This document shows positions 1 through 9,065 of a DNA stretch of 64,000 bases, one piece after another. Within the stretch, counting starts at the first letter, position 1. The number at the start of each line of letters is the position of its first letter. The stretch comes from Ornithinimicrobium humiphilum (GTDB lineage: Bacteria; Actinomycetota; Actinomycetes; Actinomycetales; Dermatophilaceae): NCBI RefSeq assembly GCF_006716885.1, contig NZ_VFPU01000001.1, positions 2,418,001 to 2,482,000 of the forward strand, read 5' to 3'. A program made the translations under genes and the position numbers. The notes beneath the pieces are model-generated. The model made no database searches and was not told where the DNA came from. It saw nothing but the letters and a program-made list of their open reading frames with translations.

Positions 1-416
1 AGCAGCCCGAAGCGGGTGAGCAGGCCGTCGGCGGGCCTGCCGCCGGCCTCGACCACCGCGTCGACGAGGCGGCCCAGCAGCATCGGCACCGCCAGCCCGG
101 CGCCCGCGGCGAACGCGTTGGCCAGGGTGACGACCACGACGAGCCCGCCCCGGCTGCGCAGCAGCCCCCGCAGGTAGGTCATGACGGTGCCGCTGGAGGC
201 GACGGGCAGGCCGCGCTCGGGGTCCTGGCTCTTCTGCAGGTGCTCCTCGGCGCGCTGCCGACGCAACCGGTGGCGCTCCCACAGGAGGCGGAAGCGCTCG
301 CGCGTCGGCGTGCCCGGGGCCGGGGGCCGCAGCTCCTCCGGCACGGCCGACGGGCGGTGCCCGGGCTCGCGCCAGGTGCGCGCGGAGTCCTCGGCGAGCC
401 TGGTGTCGAGGGTCAC
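1..416 (-). CDS. ABC exporter half-transporter, N-terminal part (partial)
   Basis: First 138 codons of an ABC exporter subunit; the rest lies left of the window. The start is the GTG at 416, which shares bases with the TGA of the upstream gene (GTGA, 413-416), so the two should be translationally coupled and form a heterodimer. A charged cytoplasmic leader of about 80 residues (including RERFRLLWERHRLRRQ) precedes the first membrane helix (GGLVVVVTLANAFAAGAG) and a typical exporter elbow, VPMLLGRLVDAVVEAGG. The nucleotide-binding domain is outside the window. Since the partner has a degenerate ATPase, this subunit probably carries the intact Walker motifs; that is inference. Substrate unknown. 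Confidence 0.85.
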   Translation of the reverse strand, partial: MTLDTRLAEDSARTWREPGHRPSAVPEELRPPAPGTPTRERFRLLWERHRLRRQRAEEHLQKSQDPERGLPVASSGTVMTYLRGLLRSRGGLVVVVTLANAFAAGAGLAVPMLLGRLVDAVVEAGGRPADGLLTRFGL

Positions 417-2374
417 GGCGAGGTCACCTCCTCGGGCAGGTGGGTGGGCAGCTCGTGCTGCGCGGGGTCGGTCGGGGTCGGCTGGTCCGGAACCTCGCCG
501 GACGGGGCGGGGTCGAGGGCCTCGGCGCGCTCGCCCCGCAGGACGGTGCGCCGGTAGGCCTCGCAGGTGCTGACGAGCTCGTCGTGGGTGCCGGTGGCCA
601 CGACGACGCCGTGCTCGAGGAGGGCGACCTCGTCGGCGTGGTGCAGGAGCAGCGGCGAGGCGGTCATGACCACGGTGGTCCGGCCCCGGCGGTGCTCGGG
701 CAGCCGAGCGGCGATCCGGGCCTCGGTGTGGGCGTCGACCGCGGAGGTGGGCTCGACCAGCACGAGCACGGGCGGGTCGGCAGCCAGCGCCCGGGCGAGC
801 ACCAGCCGCTGGCGCTGCCCGCCGGACAGCCCGCGGCCGCGCTCGTCGAGCACGCCCTGCCAGCCACCGGGGAGGATGTCGTAGACGTCCTCGGCAGCCG
901 CGGCGTGCAGCGCCGCCTCGGCCTGCTCGCGGGTGAGCGTGCCGTGCGGGTCGACGGAGTCCTGGAGGGTGCCGGCGAAGACGTGGGCGCGGGTGTCGCT
1001 GACCAGCACCGTCTCGCGCACCTGGTCGAGCGGCAGGGCGGACAGGTCGACGTCACCGATCCGCACGCCCCACGGCCGCCTGGCCCGCTCGGTGTCCCGC
1101 TCGGCGAGCGCGGCGCGGGCGGCCTCCCGCTCGCGCCGGGCCCGGCGTGCGGCGCCCCCCGAGGCCTCGTCGTCGTCATCGCCCGAGAGCGCGTCGTCAG
1201 CGGGCAGGTAGCGGCCCAGCCGGTCGGCCAGCGCGGCGCTGTCGTCCGGGAGCGCGCTGACGACCATGGTCAGCCGGCCGGGCCGCACCCGCAGGCCGGA
1301 GGCCTCGTCGACCAGCTCGGCCGTCACGTCGACCGCGACCCGCTCGCGCTCCGGCCAGGGGTCGGGGGTGCCCAGCACGCCGATGGTCTTGCGGGCCGAG
1401 ACGAAGGACCGGGTGATCTGCTGCGCCGCCTCGAAGACGACGCGGATCGGCTGCACGAGGAAGAGCGCGTAGCCCAGGAAGGTCACCAGCTGGCCGATGG
1501 CCAGCTCGCCGCGGCCCACCGCGCGCACGCCCAGCACGAGGAGCGCGACGACGAAGAGGCCGGAGAGCAGGACGCCGACCGCCTCGACCAGCGCGGCCCA
1601 GGCGCCGGCCTGGACGCCGGCGGCGCGGACCCGCTGGGACTGCCGTGCGTAGTTGGTGCCGAAGATCCGCTCGCCGCCGATGCCGCGCAGGATGCGCAGG
1701 CCGGCCACGATGTCGGTGGCCATCGACGTCAGCTCCGAGTCGCGCGAGCGCTCGCGCGTCTGCGCCGCGGACAGCGGCCGCAGCAGCACGCTGGAGACGA
1801 CCACCAGGAGCGGGGCGACCAGCAGCACGACGAGACCGAGCGGCACCGAGATCTGCAGCACGATGACCGCGACGAGGAGGTAGGCGACGACGTTGCCGAC
1901 GAGCCGGGAGAGGATCTCGACGAAGTGGCCGAACTGCTCGCCGTCGCTGCCGCTGACCGAGAGGACCTCGCCGGTGGGGGCGCGACGGGTGAGCACGTGG
2001 CCCAGGCGGGCGGTCTTGTTGGTGACCAGACCGGTCTGGCCGTAGGACGCCACGAGCCAGGAGCGGACGACGACCGTGTGGTAGAAGACGCCGCTGCCGC
2101 CGCCGACCAGGGTGATGGCCAGCAGGACCAGGCACCACAGCGCGATGCGGCTGCCGTCCTGGGCGACGATCCCCTCGTCGATGGCGCGCCCGAACACCCA
2201 CGGGGTGAGGGCGGTGGGCAGCATCCAGAGCAGGCTGCACAGGCAGGCCGCGACCACGAGGTCGGGCTGCTGGCGGACCAGCCACCAGAGGAACCGGCCG
2301 GGGCCGCGGGTGTCGGGCACGCCGGAGGTGCCGGGCCCGGCCCAGGCGGTGATGGTGGGGGGAAAGTCGCGCAT
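413..2374 (-). CDS. ABC exporter subunit with degenerate nucleotide-binding domain
   Basis: Predicted 653-residue fused membrane and ATPase half-exporter, inner membrane. Residues about 30-310 hold six membrane helices. In the ATPase half the signature LSGGQRQRLVLARAL is intact, but the Walker A P-loop is absent (the equivalent stretch reads VVSALPDDSAALADRLGRY, followed by an acidic then Arg-rich insert). The Walker B aspartate is replaced (VLVLVEPTSAVD) and the H-loop histidine is missing (VVMTASPLLLHH). It can therefore contribute a signature motif to the partner's ATP site but probably cannot bind ATP normally itself. I chose the ATG at 2374 because GGGGGA lies 4 bases upstream; a GTG at 2401 is possible. 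A TACCCT box lies 10 bases before the ATG. Gene 1-416 follows with a GTGA overlap. Confidence 0.85.
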   Translation of the reverse strand: MRDFPPTITAWAGPGTSGVPDTRGPGRFLWWLVRQQPDLVVAACLCSLLWMLPTALTPWVFGRAIDEGIVAQDGSRIALWCLVLLAITLVGGGSGVFYHTVVVRSWLVASYGQTGLVTNKTARLGHVLTRRAPTGEVLSVSGSDGEQFGHFVEILSRLVGNVVAYLLVAVIVLQISVPLGLVVLLVAPLLVVVSSVLLRPLSAAQTRERSRDSELTSMATDIVAGLRILRGIGGERIFGTNYARQSQRVRAAGVQAGAWAALVEAVGVLLSGLFVVALLVLGVRAVGRGELAIGQLVTFLGYALFLVQPIRVVFEAAQQITRSFVSARKTIGVLGTPDPWPERERVAVDVTAELVDEASGLRVRPGRLTMVVSALPDDSAALADRLGRYLPADDALSGDDDDEASGGAARRARREREAARAALAERDTERARRPWGVRIGDVDLSALPLDQVRETVLVSDTRAHVFAGTLQDSVDPHGTLTREQAEAALHAAAAEDVYDILPGGWQGVLDERGRGLSGGQRQRLVLARALAADPPVLVLVEPTSAVDAHTEARIAARLPEHRRGRTTVVMTASPLLLHHADEVALLEHGVVVATGTHDELVSTCEAYRRTVLRGERAEALDPAPSGEVPDQPTPTDPAQHELPTHLPEEVTSP

Positions 2375-2503
2375 GGCGTCCCCCAGGGTAGGTCGCGGCA
2401 CCGACGGGCCACCAACGGTTTATGCCGGTCACCCGGTGGTGCCACCCGGCTCGCGCAGGTGAGAGGATGGGGCAGACATCTGACCGGCCGCACTGGAGGA
2501 CGC

Positions 2504-2704
2504 GTGACCACTCGCCAGAACCTCGCCTGGTGGCAGAAGCTGCTCATGGCGCTGAAGCTGTGGCGCCCCACCTACCGCACCCTGCACCACGAGCTGCGGG
2601 ACATGGAGCGCCCGCCCGTGCCCCCGGTGACCGGTGCCTACGGCAACCGCGTCGACCTCACGCACCGCCGCCGGCTGGTCCCCCAGTCCGGCGACCGCGA
2701 CTGA
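2504..2704 (+). CDS. small hypothetical protein, 66 aa
   Basis: Short basic protein starting at a GTG preceded by GGAGGA (2495-2500). The N-terminal third is aromatic and amphipathic (WWQKLLMALKLWRPTYRT), which suggests membrane-surface contact. The C-terminal half is Pro/Arg-rich and has no recognisable domain. It sits between the divergent ABC operon and lhr, 51 bases upstream of the helicase start, and reads in the same direction. Codon use is like the neighbours (strong G/C third positions). I do not recognise the family; function unknown. Confidence 0.6.
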   Translation: MTTRQNLAWWQKLLMALKLWRPTYRTLHHELRDMERPPVPPVTGAYGNRVDLTHRRRLVPQSGDRD

Positions 2705-2755
2705 CGCGGGCCGGATCGGCCGACGTCCGTCGGTGCGGGCTGGCACAGTGAACGC

Positions 2756-5700
2756 GTGACCGGCCCGACAGCAGAGCCCTCCACGGTCCTCGACCGCTTC
2801 TCGCCCGCGACCCGGGCGTGGTTCGAGGCGTCCTTCCCCGGGCCCACCGCCGCCCAGGCGGGGGCCTGGAGCGCCATCAGCCGGGGCGAGCACACCCTCG
2901 TCGTCGCCCCGACCGGCTCCGGCAAGACCCTCTCGGCCTTCCTCTGGGCGATCGACCGGATCGTCGCCGGGACGGGCGACGTCACCTCCGGCGCGGCCGC
3001 GGCCCCCACGAACGTCGACGGCGGACCCCGCGGACGCTGCCGCGTCCTCTACGTCTCCCCGCTCAAGGCGCTCGCCGTCGACGTCGAGCGCAACCTGCGC
3101 TCCCCCCTCGTGGGCATCGGGCACGCCGCGACGCGGCTCGGCCTGCCCTCCCCGAGCGTGTCCGTGGCGGTCCGCTCGGGCGACACCCCGGCCGCGGAGC
3201 GGCGGGCCTTCGCCAAGGAGGGCGCGGAGATCCTCATCACCACGCCGGAGTCGCTCTTCCTGCTGCTCACCTCGCAGGCCCGCAGCGCGCTCACCGGTGT
3301 GGAGTCGGTCATCGTCGACGAGGTGCACGCCGTCGCCGGCACCAAGCGCGGTGCGCACCTCGCGGTCACCCTGGACCGGCTCGACGCCCTGCTCGAGCGC
3401 CCCGCGCAGCGGATCGGGCTGTCCGCGACGGTGCGCCCCGTCGAGGAGGTCGCGCGCTACCTCGCCGGCGGGCGCCCGGTGACGACGGTGCAGCCGCCGT
3501 CGACGAAGCGCTGGGACCTGCAGGTCGTCGTGCCCGTCCCCGACATGAGCGATCCGGGCGCGACGGAGCCCGCACGCCCCGGCGGGCCGCCCGCCTCCCG
3601 AGCGACGGCGGACGACCTCGCCGAGCGCGTCGACGAGTGGGCCCGCGGCGGGAGCACGGGCGGGGCCGGCGACCTGGACGAGCCGGACCAGACAGGGCCG
3701 GACGGCGCCCTCGACGACGACCACCCGGCCGACGGGACCGGCCCGGTCGGCGCGGGCCCGGTGCTGCCCGACCTCGACGGGGACGCCGGCGACGTCTGGC
3801 AGCCGGCCGACGACCCCGAGGAGCGGGCCTCCATCTGGCCGCACGTCGAGCGTCGGGTGGGCGAGCTCATCGAGCATCACACCTCGACCCTCGTCTTCAC
3901 CAACTCCCGCCGGGTCGCCGAGCGCTTCACCACGCGGCTCAACGACGCCTGGGAGGAGCGGGCCGAGCGCCTCGCCGAGGCCGCCGGCACGGAGGGGTCC
4001 GCCGGGGCCGGCACCGAGGAGGACGCCCGCCCGGCGCGCCCCGCCCGGCCGCCCGCCCAGGTCATGGGCCAGGCCGGCGCCGGGGGCGCCGCTCCTCCCG
4101 TCCTCGCCCGCGCCCACCACGGGTCCGTGAGCAAGGAGCAGCGGGCGGTCATCGAGGACGCCCTCAAGACCGGCCGGCTGCCCGCCGTCGTCGCGACCAG
4201 CAGCCTCGAGCTCGGCATCGACATGGGCGCGGTCGACCTCGTCGTGCAGGTCGCCAGCCCGCCCAGCGTCGCCTCCGGCCTGCAGCGCGTCGGCCGGGCC
4301 GGTCATCAGGTCGGCGCCGTGAGCGAGGGCGTCTTCTTCCCCACGCACCGGGCCGATCTCGTCCAGACCGCGGTCGTGGTGGACCGCATGCGGGCCGGCC
4401 TCATCGAGCAGCTGCGGGTGCCCGCCAACCCGCTCGACGTGCTCGCCCAGCAGATCGTCGCGATGGTCGCGATGGACGAGTGGGCGGTGCCCGAGCTCTT
4501 CGAGCTGGTCCGGCGCTCGGCCTCCTTCGCCTCGCTGCCCCGGCCCCTCCTCGAGGCCGTGCTCGACATGCTCGCCGGGCGCTATCCCGGCGAGGACTTC
4601 GCCGACCTGCGCCCGCGCATCGAGTGGGACCGCGTCACCGACCGGCTCACCGCCCGCCGCGGGGCGCAGCTGCTGGCGGTCACCTCCGGCGGCACCATCC
4701 CCGACCGCGGCCTGTATGCCGTGATGCTCGCCACCGGCGACGGGCCCGGCCGGCGGGTGGGCGAGCTTGACGAGGAGATGGTCTACGAGTCCCGGGTGGG
4801 CGACGTCTTCACGCTGGGCACCACCAGCTGGCGGATCGAGGACATCACCCACGACCAGGTGCTCGTCACGCCCGCCCCCGGCCAGATCGGGCGACTGCCC
4901 TTCTGGAAGGGCGAGTCCCAGGGACGACCGGCCGAGCTCGGCGCGGCGGTCGGCGCCTTCGTCCGCGAGCTCGCCGGCCTGCCGCGCGAGGCGGCCCTGG
5001 CCTCGCTCGCGGAGCGCGGTCTGGACCCGTGGGCGGCCGACAACCTCGTCACCTACGTCGCCGAGCAGCGCGAGGCGACCTCGGTGCTGCCCGACGACCG
5101 CACGGTGGTCGTCGAGCGCTTCCGCGACGAGGTCGGCGACTGGCGCGTCGTCGTCCACTCCCCCTGGGGCCGTCCGGTCCACGGGCCGTGGGCGTTGTGC
5201 CTGGCCGCCCGGATGCGCGAGCGCTACGGCACCGACGTGCAGGCGATGGCCGCCGACGACGGCATCGTGCTCCGGCTGCCCGACCTGGGCGGCTGGGACG
5301 AGGCAGGTCGCCGGGTCGACGACGCCGGCGAGGCGGCCCGGCTCGACGCCGAGATCGCCGACCTGCTCACCCTCGACCCCGACGAGGTCGCCGACCTCGT
5401 CACCGCCGAGATCGGTGGGTCGGCCCTCTTCGCCTCCCGCTTCCGCGAGTGCGCGGCCCGGGCCCTCCTGCTGCCCCGCCGCAACCCCGGCCGCCGCCAG
5501 CCTCTCTGGCAGCAGCGGCAGCGCTCCGCCCAGCTGCTCGAGGTGGCGGCCCGCTACCCGACCTTCCCGATCGTCCTCGAGGCGGTGCGCGAGTGCGTCC
5601 AGGACGTCTTCGACGTCTCCGCGCTCGTCGAGCTCATGCGCGGCATCGCCAGCCGCGAGATCCGCGTCATCTCGGTGGCCAGCGCGACCCCGTCGCCCTT

Positions 5701-7777
5701 CGCCCGGTCGCTGCTCATGGGCTACATCGCCCAGTTCCTCTACGAGGGGGACTCCCCGCTGGCCGAGCGCCGGGCGGCGGCCCTGTCCCTGGACCCCGCC
5801 CTCCTGGCCGAGCTGCTCGGCCGGGGCGAGGGCACCTCGCTGCGCGACCTCCTCGACCCGGAGGTGGTCGCCCGCACGCACGCCGAGCTGCAGCGACTGG
5901 TCCCCGAGCGGGCCGCCCGCGACAGCCAGGACGTCGTCGACCTGCTGCGGGTGCTCGGACCGCTGACCACCGACGAGATCCGCGAGCGCACCCGCGAGGA
6001 GGTCCGCGAGGAGGTGCCCGGCTGGCTCGCCGAGCTCGCGGGGGCCCGCCGCGTCCTCGAGGTCCGGATCGCCGGTCAGCAGCGGTGGGCGGACGCCCAG
6101 GACGCCGCCCGGCTGCGGGACGCGCTCGGCACCGCCATCCCCGTCGGGGTGCCCGCCGCCTACCTCGAGGCGGTCGAGGACCCGCTGGGCGACCTGGTCC
6201 TGCGCTACGCCCGCACCCACACGCCCTTCCCTCTCGAGGACCTCTCCGCGCGCCTCGGGCTGGGCAGCGCCGTCGTGCGCGACGCGGCCCGTCGCCTGGT
6301 GTCCTCGGGACGGCTGGTCGAGGGCGCCCTCGTCCCGCACGGCACCGGCACCGAGGACCTCTGCGACGCCGAGGTGCTGCGGCTGCTGCGCCGCCGTTCT
6401 CTGGCGGCCCTGCGCCAGGAGGTCGAGCCGGTCACCCGGGCGACCTACGCCCGCTTCCTGCCGCGTTGGCAGTCCGCCACCGGGCTGGCCTCCGTCGGTG
6501 GCCGTGCCGGCACGGGGTCGGGCGTCGACGGCGTGCTCCGTGCCGTCGAGCAGCTGGCGGGTGCCCGCCTGCCCGCCTCGGCGGTGGAGTCGCTCGTCCT
6601 GCCGGCCCGGGTGCGCGACTACTCCCCCGCCCTCCTCGACGAGCTGATGACCACCGGGGAGGTGCTCTGGCAGGGGCACGGCAGCCTGCCCGGCGACGAC
6701 GGCTGGGTGTCGCTGCACCTGGCCGAGACGGCCCCGCTGACGCTCCTGGAGCCCGAGCCCGTGGGGTCGGAGACCGCCCGGGCCGTCCTGGAGCTGCTGG
6801 AGCGGGTGCCCGGCGGTGCCTACTTCTTCCGGGCGCTGGCGGACGCCGTCGGCTCGACCGACGACCAGGCCCTGATCACCACGCTGTGGGATCTCGTCTG
6901 GGCCGGCCACGTCAGCGCAGACACCTTCGCCCCCGTCCGTGCCCTGCTGGGCTCCGGGCGCACCGCCCACCGCTCCCGCCGGGCGCCCCGCGCCTCCGGG
7001 CGGTGGTCACGCTCCTCGGTCGCGCTGTCCGCCCGCTCCTCCCGCCCCTCGATGCCCACCCGCTCGGGCCCGCCGTCGGGCGTCGGACGCTGGTCGCTGC
7101 TGCCCTCCCCGGAGCCGGCGGGCACGGTCCGGGCGCTCGCCACCGCCGAGCAGCTGCTGGACCGCTACGGCGTGCTGACACGCGGCTCGGTGGTCGCGGA
7201 GGGCATCCCCGGCGGCTATGCCGGCGTCTACCGCGTGCTCGCCGGGGCCGAGGAGGCCGGCCGGGTGCGCCGCGGCTACGTGGTCGAGGGCCTGGGCGCC
7301 GCGCAGTTCGGTTCCGCCGGAGCCATCGACCGGCTCCGCGCCCTCGACGGCGAGCGCGACGACCCGGGCCGCCAGCCCGACGTCGTGCTCCTCGCCGCGA
7401 CCGACCCGGCCAACCCCTACGGCGCCGCGGTGCCGTGGCCGGAGCGGGGCGAGGGCGAGGAGACCGCCACCGCGCACCGTCCCGGACGCAAGGCCGGGGC
7501 GATGGTCGTGCTCGTCGACGGCGACCTCGCGCTCTACCTCGAGCGCGGCGGACGCTCGGCGCTGACCTTCTCGCTGCCCGACCACGTCGAGCCCGGTCCG
7601 GTCTGGGAGACGGTGGCGGCCACGCTCGTCGGCGCGGTGCGCTCCGGGGCCCTGGCCGGGCTGACCGTGGCCAAGATCGACGGCGCCGGTGCGCTCTCCT
7701 CCGAGCACCCGCTCGCCACCGCGATGGTGGCCGCCGGCTTCCACACCGCTCCCGCGGGGCTGCGGCTGCGGCGCTGA
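2756..7777 (+). CDS. lhr: Lhr-type large ATP-dependent helicase
   Basis: Predicted 1673-residue superfamily 2 helicase; mycobacterial Lhr is a 3'-5' DNA translocase/helicase of about 1500 residues linked to DNA damage responses. Visible motifs: P-loop APTGSGKT at 51-58, DEVH box at 188-191, motif III LSATV, and the RecA2 motif VI QRVGRAGH. After the Lhr-core comes the long C-terminal domain characteristic of full-length Lhr. Two low-complexity inserts make it longer than usual: an acidic, Gly/Pro-rich stretch between the RecA lobes (about residues 265-360) and one inside RecA2 (about 405-445). A Ser/Arg-rich linker near 1405-1445 separates the last domains. The start is GTG 2756 with a CACAGT box 6 bases upstream, possibly leaderless. 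lhr lies near nei2, as in mycobacteria. Confidence 0.95.
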   Translation: MTGPTAEPSTVLDRFSPATRAWFEASFPGPTAAQAGAWSAISRGEHTLVVAPTGSGKTLSAFLWAIDRIVAGTGDVTSGAAAAPTNVDGGPRGRCRVLYVSPLKALAVDVERNLRSPLVGIGHAATRLGLPSPSVSVAVRSGDTPAAERRAFAKEGAEILITTPESLFLLLTSQARSALTGVESVIVDEVHAVAGTKRGAHLAVTLDRLDALLERPAQRIGLSATVRPVEEVARYLAGGRPVTTVQPPSTKRWDLQVVVPVPDMSDPGATEPARPGGPPASRATADDLAERVDEWARGGSTGGAGDLDEPDQTGPDGALDDDHPADGTGPVGAGPVLPDLDGDAGDVWQPADDPEERASIWPHVERRVGELIEHHTSTLVFTNSRRVAERFTTRLNDAWEERAERLAEAAGTEGSAGAGTEEDARPARPARPPAQVMGQAGAGGAAPPVLARAHHGSVSKEQRAVIEDALKTGRLPAVVATSSLELGIDMGAVDLVVQVASPPSVASGLQRVGRAGHQVGAVSEGVFFPTHRADLVQTAVVVDRMRAGLIEQLRVPANPLDVLAQQIVAMVAMDEWAVPELFELVRRSASFASLPRPLLEAVLDMLAGRYPGEDFADLRPRIEWDRVTDRLTARRGAQLLAVTSGGTIPDRGLYAVMLATGDGPGRRVGELDEEMVYESRVGDVFTLGTTSWRIEDITHDQVLVTPAPGQIGRLPFWKGESQGRPAELGAAVGAFVRELAGLPREAALASLAERGLDPWAADNLVTYVAEQREATSVLPDDRTVVVERFRDEVGDWRVVVHSPWGRPVHGPWALCLAARMRERYGTDVQAMAADDGIVLRLPDLGGWDEAGRRVDDAGEAARLDAEIADLLTLDPDEVADLVTAEIGGSALFASRFRECAARALLLPRRNPGRRQPLWQQRQRSAQLLEVAARYPTFPIVLEAVRECVQDVFDVSALVELMRGIASREIRVISVASATPSPFARSLLMGYIAQFLYEGDSPLAERRAAALSLDPALLAELLGRGEGTSLRDLLDPEVVARTHAELQRLVPERAARDSQDVVDLLRVLGPLTTDEIRERTREEVREEVPGWLAELAGARRVLEVRIAGQQRWADAQDAARLRDALGTAIPVGVPAAYLEAVEDPLGDLVLRYARTHTPFPLEDLSARLGLGSAVVRDAARRLVSSGRLVEGALVPHGTGTEDLCDAEVLRLLRRRSLAALRQEVEPVTRATYARFLPRWQSATGLASVGGRAGTGSGVDGVLRAVEQLAGARLPASAVESLVLPARVRDYSPALLDELMTTGEVLWQGHGSLPGDDGWVSLHLAETAPLTLLEPEPVGSETARAVLELLERVPGGAYFFRALADAVGSTDDQALITTLWDLVWAGHVSADTFAPVRALLGSGRTAHRSRRAPRASGRWSRSSVALSARSSRPSMPTRSGPPSGVGRWSLLPSPEPAGTVRALATAEQLLDRYGVLTRGSVVAEGIPGGYAGVYRVLAGAEEAGRVRRGYVVEGLGAAQFGSAGAIDRLRALDGERDDPGRQPDVVLLAATDPANPYGAAVPWPERGEGEETATAHRPGRKAGAMVVLVDGDLALYLERGGRSALTFSLPDHVEPGPVWETVAATLVGAVRSGALAGLTVAKIDGAGALSSEHPLATAMVAAGFHTAPAGLRLRR

Positions 7778-7802
7778 GACGAGGAGGACCGCTGCGCCCG
7801 GC

Positions 7803-8222
7803 TCAGTCGTCGACGGCGTCCAGGCCCTTGCGCCGCAGCTCTGCGAGGTGGTCGAGCATGTTCTGCAGGACCTCCGGCGGGTGCGGCTCCCAGTCGGCCA
7901 CCTCGCGGACGACGCGCACCGGGTCCTGGGTCCGGTAGGAGCGCGTGGGGTTGCCCTCGAAGCGCGTGTCCGTCAGGTTGGGGTCGTCCTCGACCGGACC
8001 GGTGGGCTCCACCTCGTAGACGCGGCCGGGACCGTCCCCGTGGGCGAGCTCGGCGCCCCACACGGCGGCGTCGAGGGTCGCGGTGAGGTAGACGTGGTTG
8101 GCCGTCCGATCGCCGAAGTTCGAGGCGTGGCCGGGCACGAGCAGGTCGCCCACCGACAGCTCGGCCCTCGTGCCATGGAAGAACGGGCCGTGGTCCTCCG
8201 GTTCCGCGCGTCCTGCGCCCAT
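7803..8222 (-). CDS. arr: rifamycin ADP-ribosyltransferase (Arr)
   Basis: Predicted 139-residue enzyme that transfers ADP-ribose from NAD+ to the C23 hydroxyl of rifamycins and inactivates them. Length and sequence fit Arr: FFHGT near residue 15 (catalytic-site His), [32 protein letters not shown] with the NAD-site Tyr, and [10 protein letters not shown] chose the ATG at 8222 because a TACGGT box lies exactly 6 bases upstream, the leaderless spacing used throughout the window. The reading frame stays open upstream to 8312 but that part would run into the aquaporin gene. It is convergent with lhr and divergent from the aquaporin gene. Intrinsic chromosomal Arr copies are common in actinobacteria. 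No mobile element borders it. Confidence 0.93.
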   Translation of the reverse strand: MGAGRAEPEDHGPFFHGTRAELSVGDLLVPGHASNFGDRTANHVYLTATLDAAVWGAELAHGDGPGRVYEVEPTGPVEDDPNLTDTRFEGNPTRSYRTQDPVRVVREVADWEPHPPEVLQNMLDHLAELRRKGLDAVDD

Positions 8223-8228
8223 GCGCCC

Positions 8229-8234
8229 ACCGTA
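8229..8234 (-). promoter_or_regulatory. -10 box of arr, leaderless
   Basis: TACGGT on the minus strand, 6 bases before the ATG at 8222. Confidence 0.6.
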
Positions 8235-8247
8235 GGGCAACCGGGCG

Positions 8248-8253
8248 CTATCT
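8248..8253 (+). promoter_or_regulatory. -10 box of aquaporin gene
   Basis: TATCTT about 45 bases before the ATG at 8297, giving a leader with an AAGGAG ribosome-binding site. Confidence 0.4.
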
Positions 8254-8296
8254 TGAGCGCATCGTCGGCCCGACCGACCTCCCGAAGGAGACCGCC

Positions 8297-9043
8297 ATGC
8301 CCACCTCACCACTGCGTTCCCGCCTCGCCGCCGAGTTCCTCGGCACCTTCGTCCTCGTCCTCGGCGGCGCCGGCAGCGCCATCTTCGCCGCCAAGGTGAT
8401 CAGCGAGGGCACCGTCAACATGGGCATCGGCTTCCTCGGGGTCGCTCTCGCCTTCGGCCTGACGGTCACCGTCATGGCCTATGCCGTCGGGCACATCTCC
8501 GGCGGCCACTTCAACCCCGCCGTCACCCTCGGCGCCCTGCTGGCCGGGCGCATCGACACCCGGTCGGTGCTGCCCTACATGGTGACCCAGGTCGTCGGGG
8601 CCTCGGTCGCCGGCCTCGTGCTCTTCGTGGTGGCCTCCGGCAAGGACGGCTTCGACCCGGTCGCCTCGGGCTTCGCCACCAACGGCTACGGCGACCGTTC
8701 GCCCGACGGCTACGGGCTGCTCGCCGCCCTCGTGATCGAGGTCGTGCTCACCGCGGTCTTCCTCTACGTGATCCTCGGCTCGACCGACACCCGCGCCCCG
8801 GCCGGCTTCGCCCCGCTGGCGATCGGTCTGAGCCTGACGCTCATCCACCTGGTCTCGATCCCGGTCACCAACACCTCGGTCAACCCGGCGCGCTCCCTGG
8901 GCGTGGCCTGGTTCGCCGGCGGTGAGGCGCTCGGGCAGGTCTGGCTGTTCGTCGTGGCCCCGCTCGCCGGCGCCGCGATCGCCGGCGCGACCTACCGGGC
9001 CCTCTTCCCCAACACCGAGGAGACCCTGCTCGAGGAGCCGTGA
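8297..9043 (+). CDS. aqpZ: aquaporin (MIP family, AqpZ-like)
   Basis: Predicted 248-residue six-helix water channel of the inner membrane. Both pore half-helices carry their signature: HFNPAVT (Asn about 73) and SVNPARS (Asn about 196), the second with the constriction Arg. Length fits AqpZ rather than the longer glycerol facilitator GlpF, but glycerol transport cannot be excluded. The ATG at 8297 is preceded by AAGGAG, and a TATCTT box lies about 45 bases upstream, giving a conventional leader, unlike many leaderless neighbours. The gene diverges from arr across 74 bases. Confidence 0.93.
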   Translation: MPTSPLRSRLAAEFLGTFVLVLGGAGSAIFAAKVISEGTVNMGIGFLGVALAFGLTVTVMAYAVGHISGGHFNPAVTLGALLAGRIDTRSVLPYMVTQVVGASVAGLVLFVVASGKDGFDPVASGFATNGYGDRSPDGYGLLAALVIEVVLTAVFLYVILGSTDTRAPAGFAPLAIGLSLTLIHLVSIPVTNTSVNPARSLGVAWFAGGEALGQVWLFVVAPLAGAAIAGATYRALFPNTEETLLEEP

Positions 9044-9065
9044 GCCCCCGTGGTCGAATGACCCC

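Noticed and set aside
440..2704. Long open frame opposite the ABC exporter gene
   Set aside because: High-GC shadow frame: no family features, Gly/Arg/Asp-rich translation; only its last 66 codons (from 2504) form a plausible gene.
2429..6970. 1500-codon open frame opposite lhr
   Set aside because: Antisense shadow of a real helicase gene with intact motifs; composition is Gly/Arg/Asp/His filler without domains.
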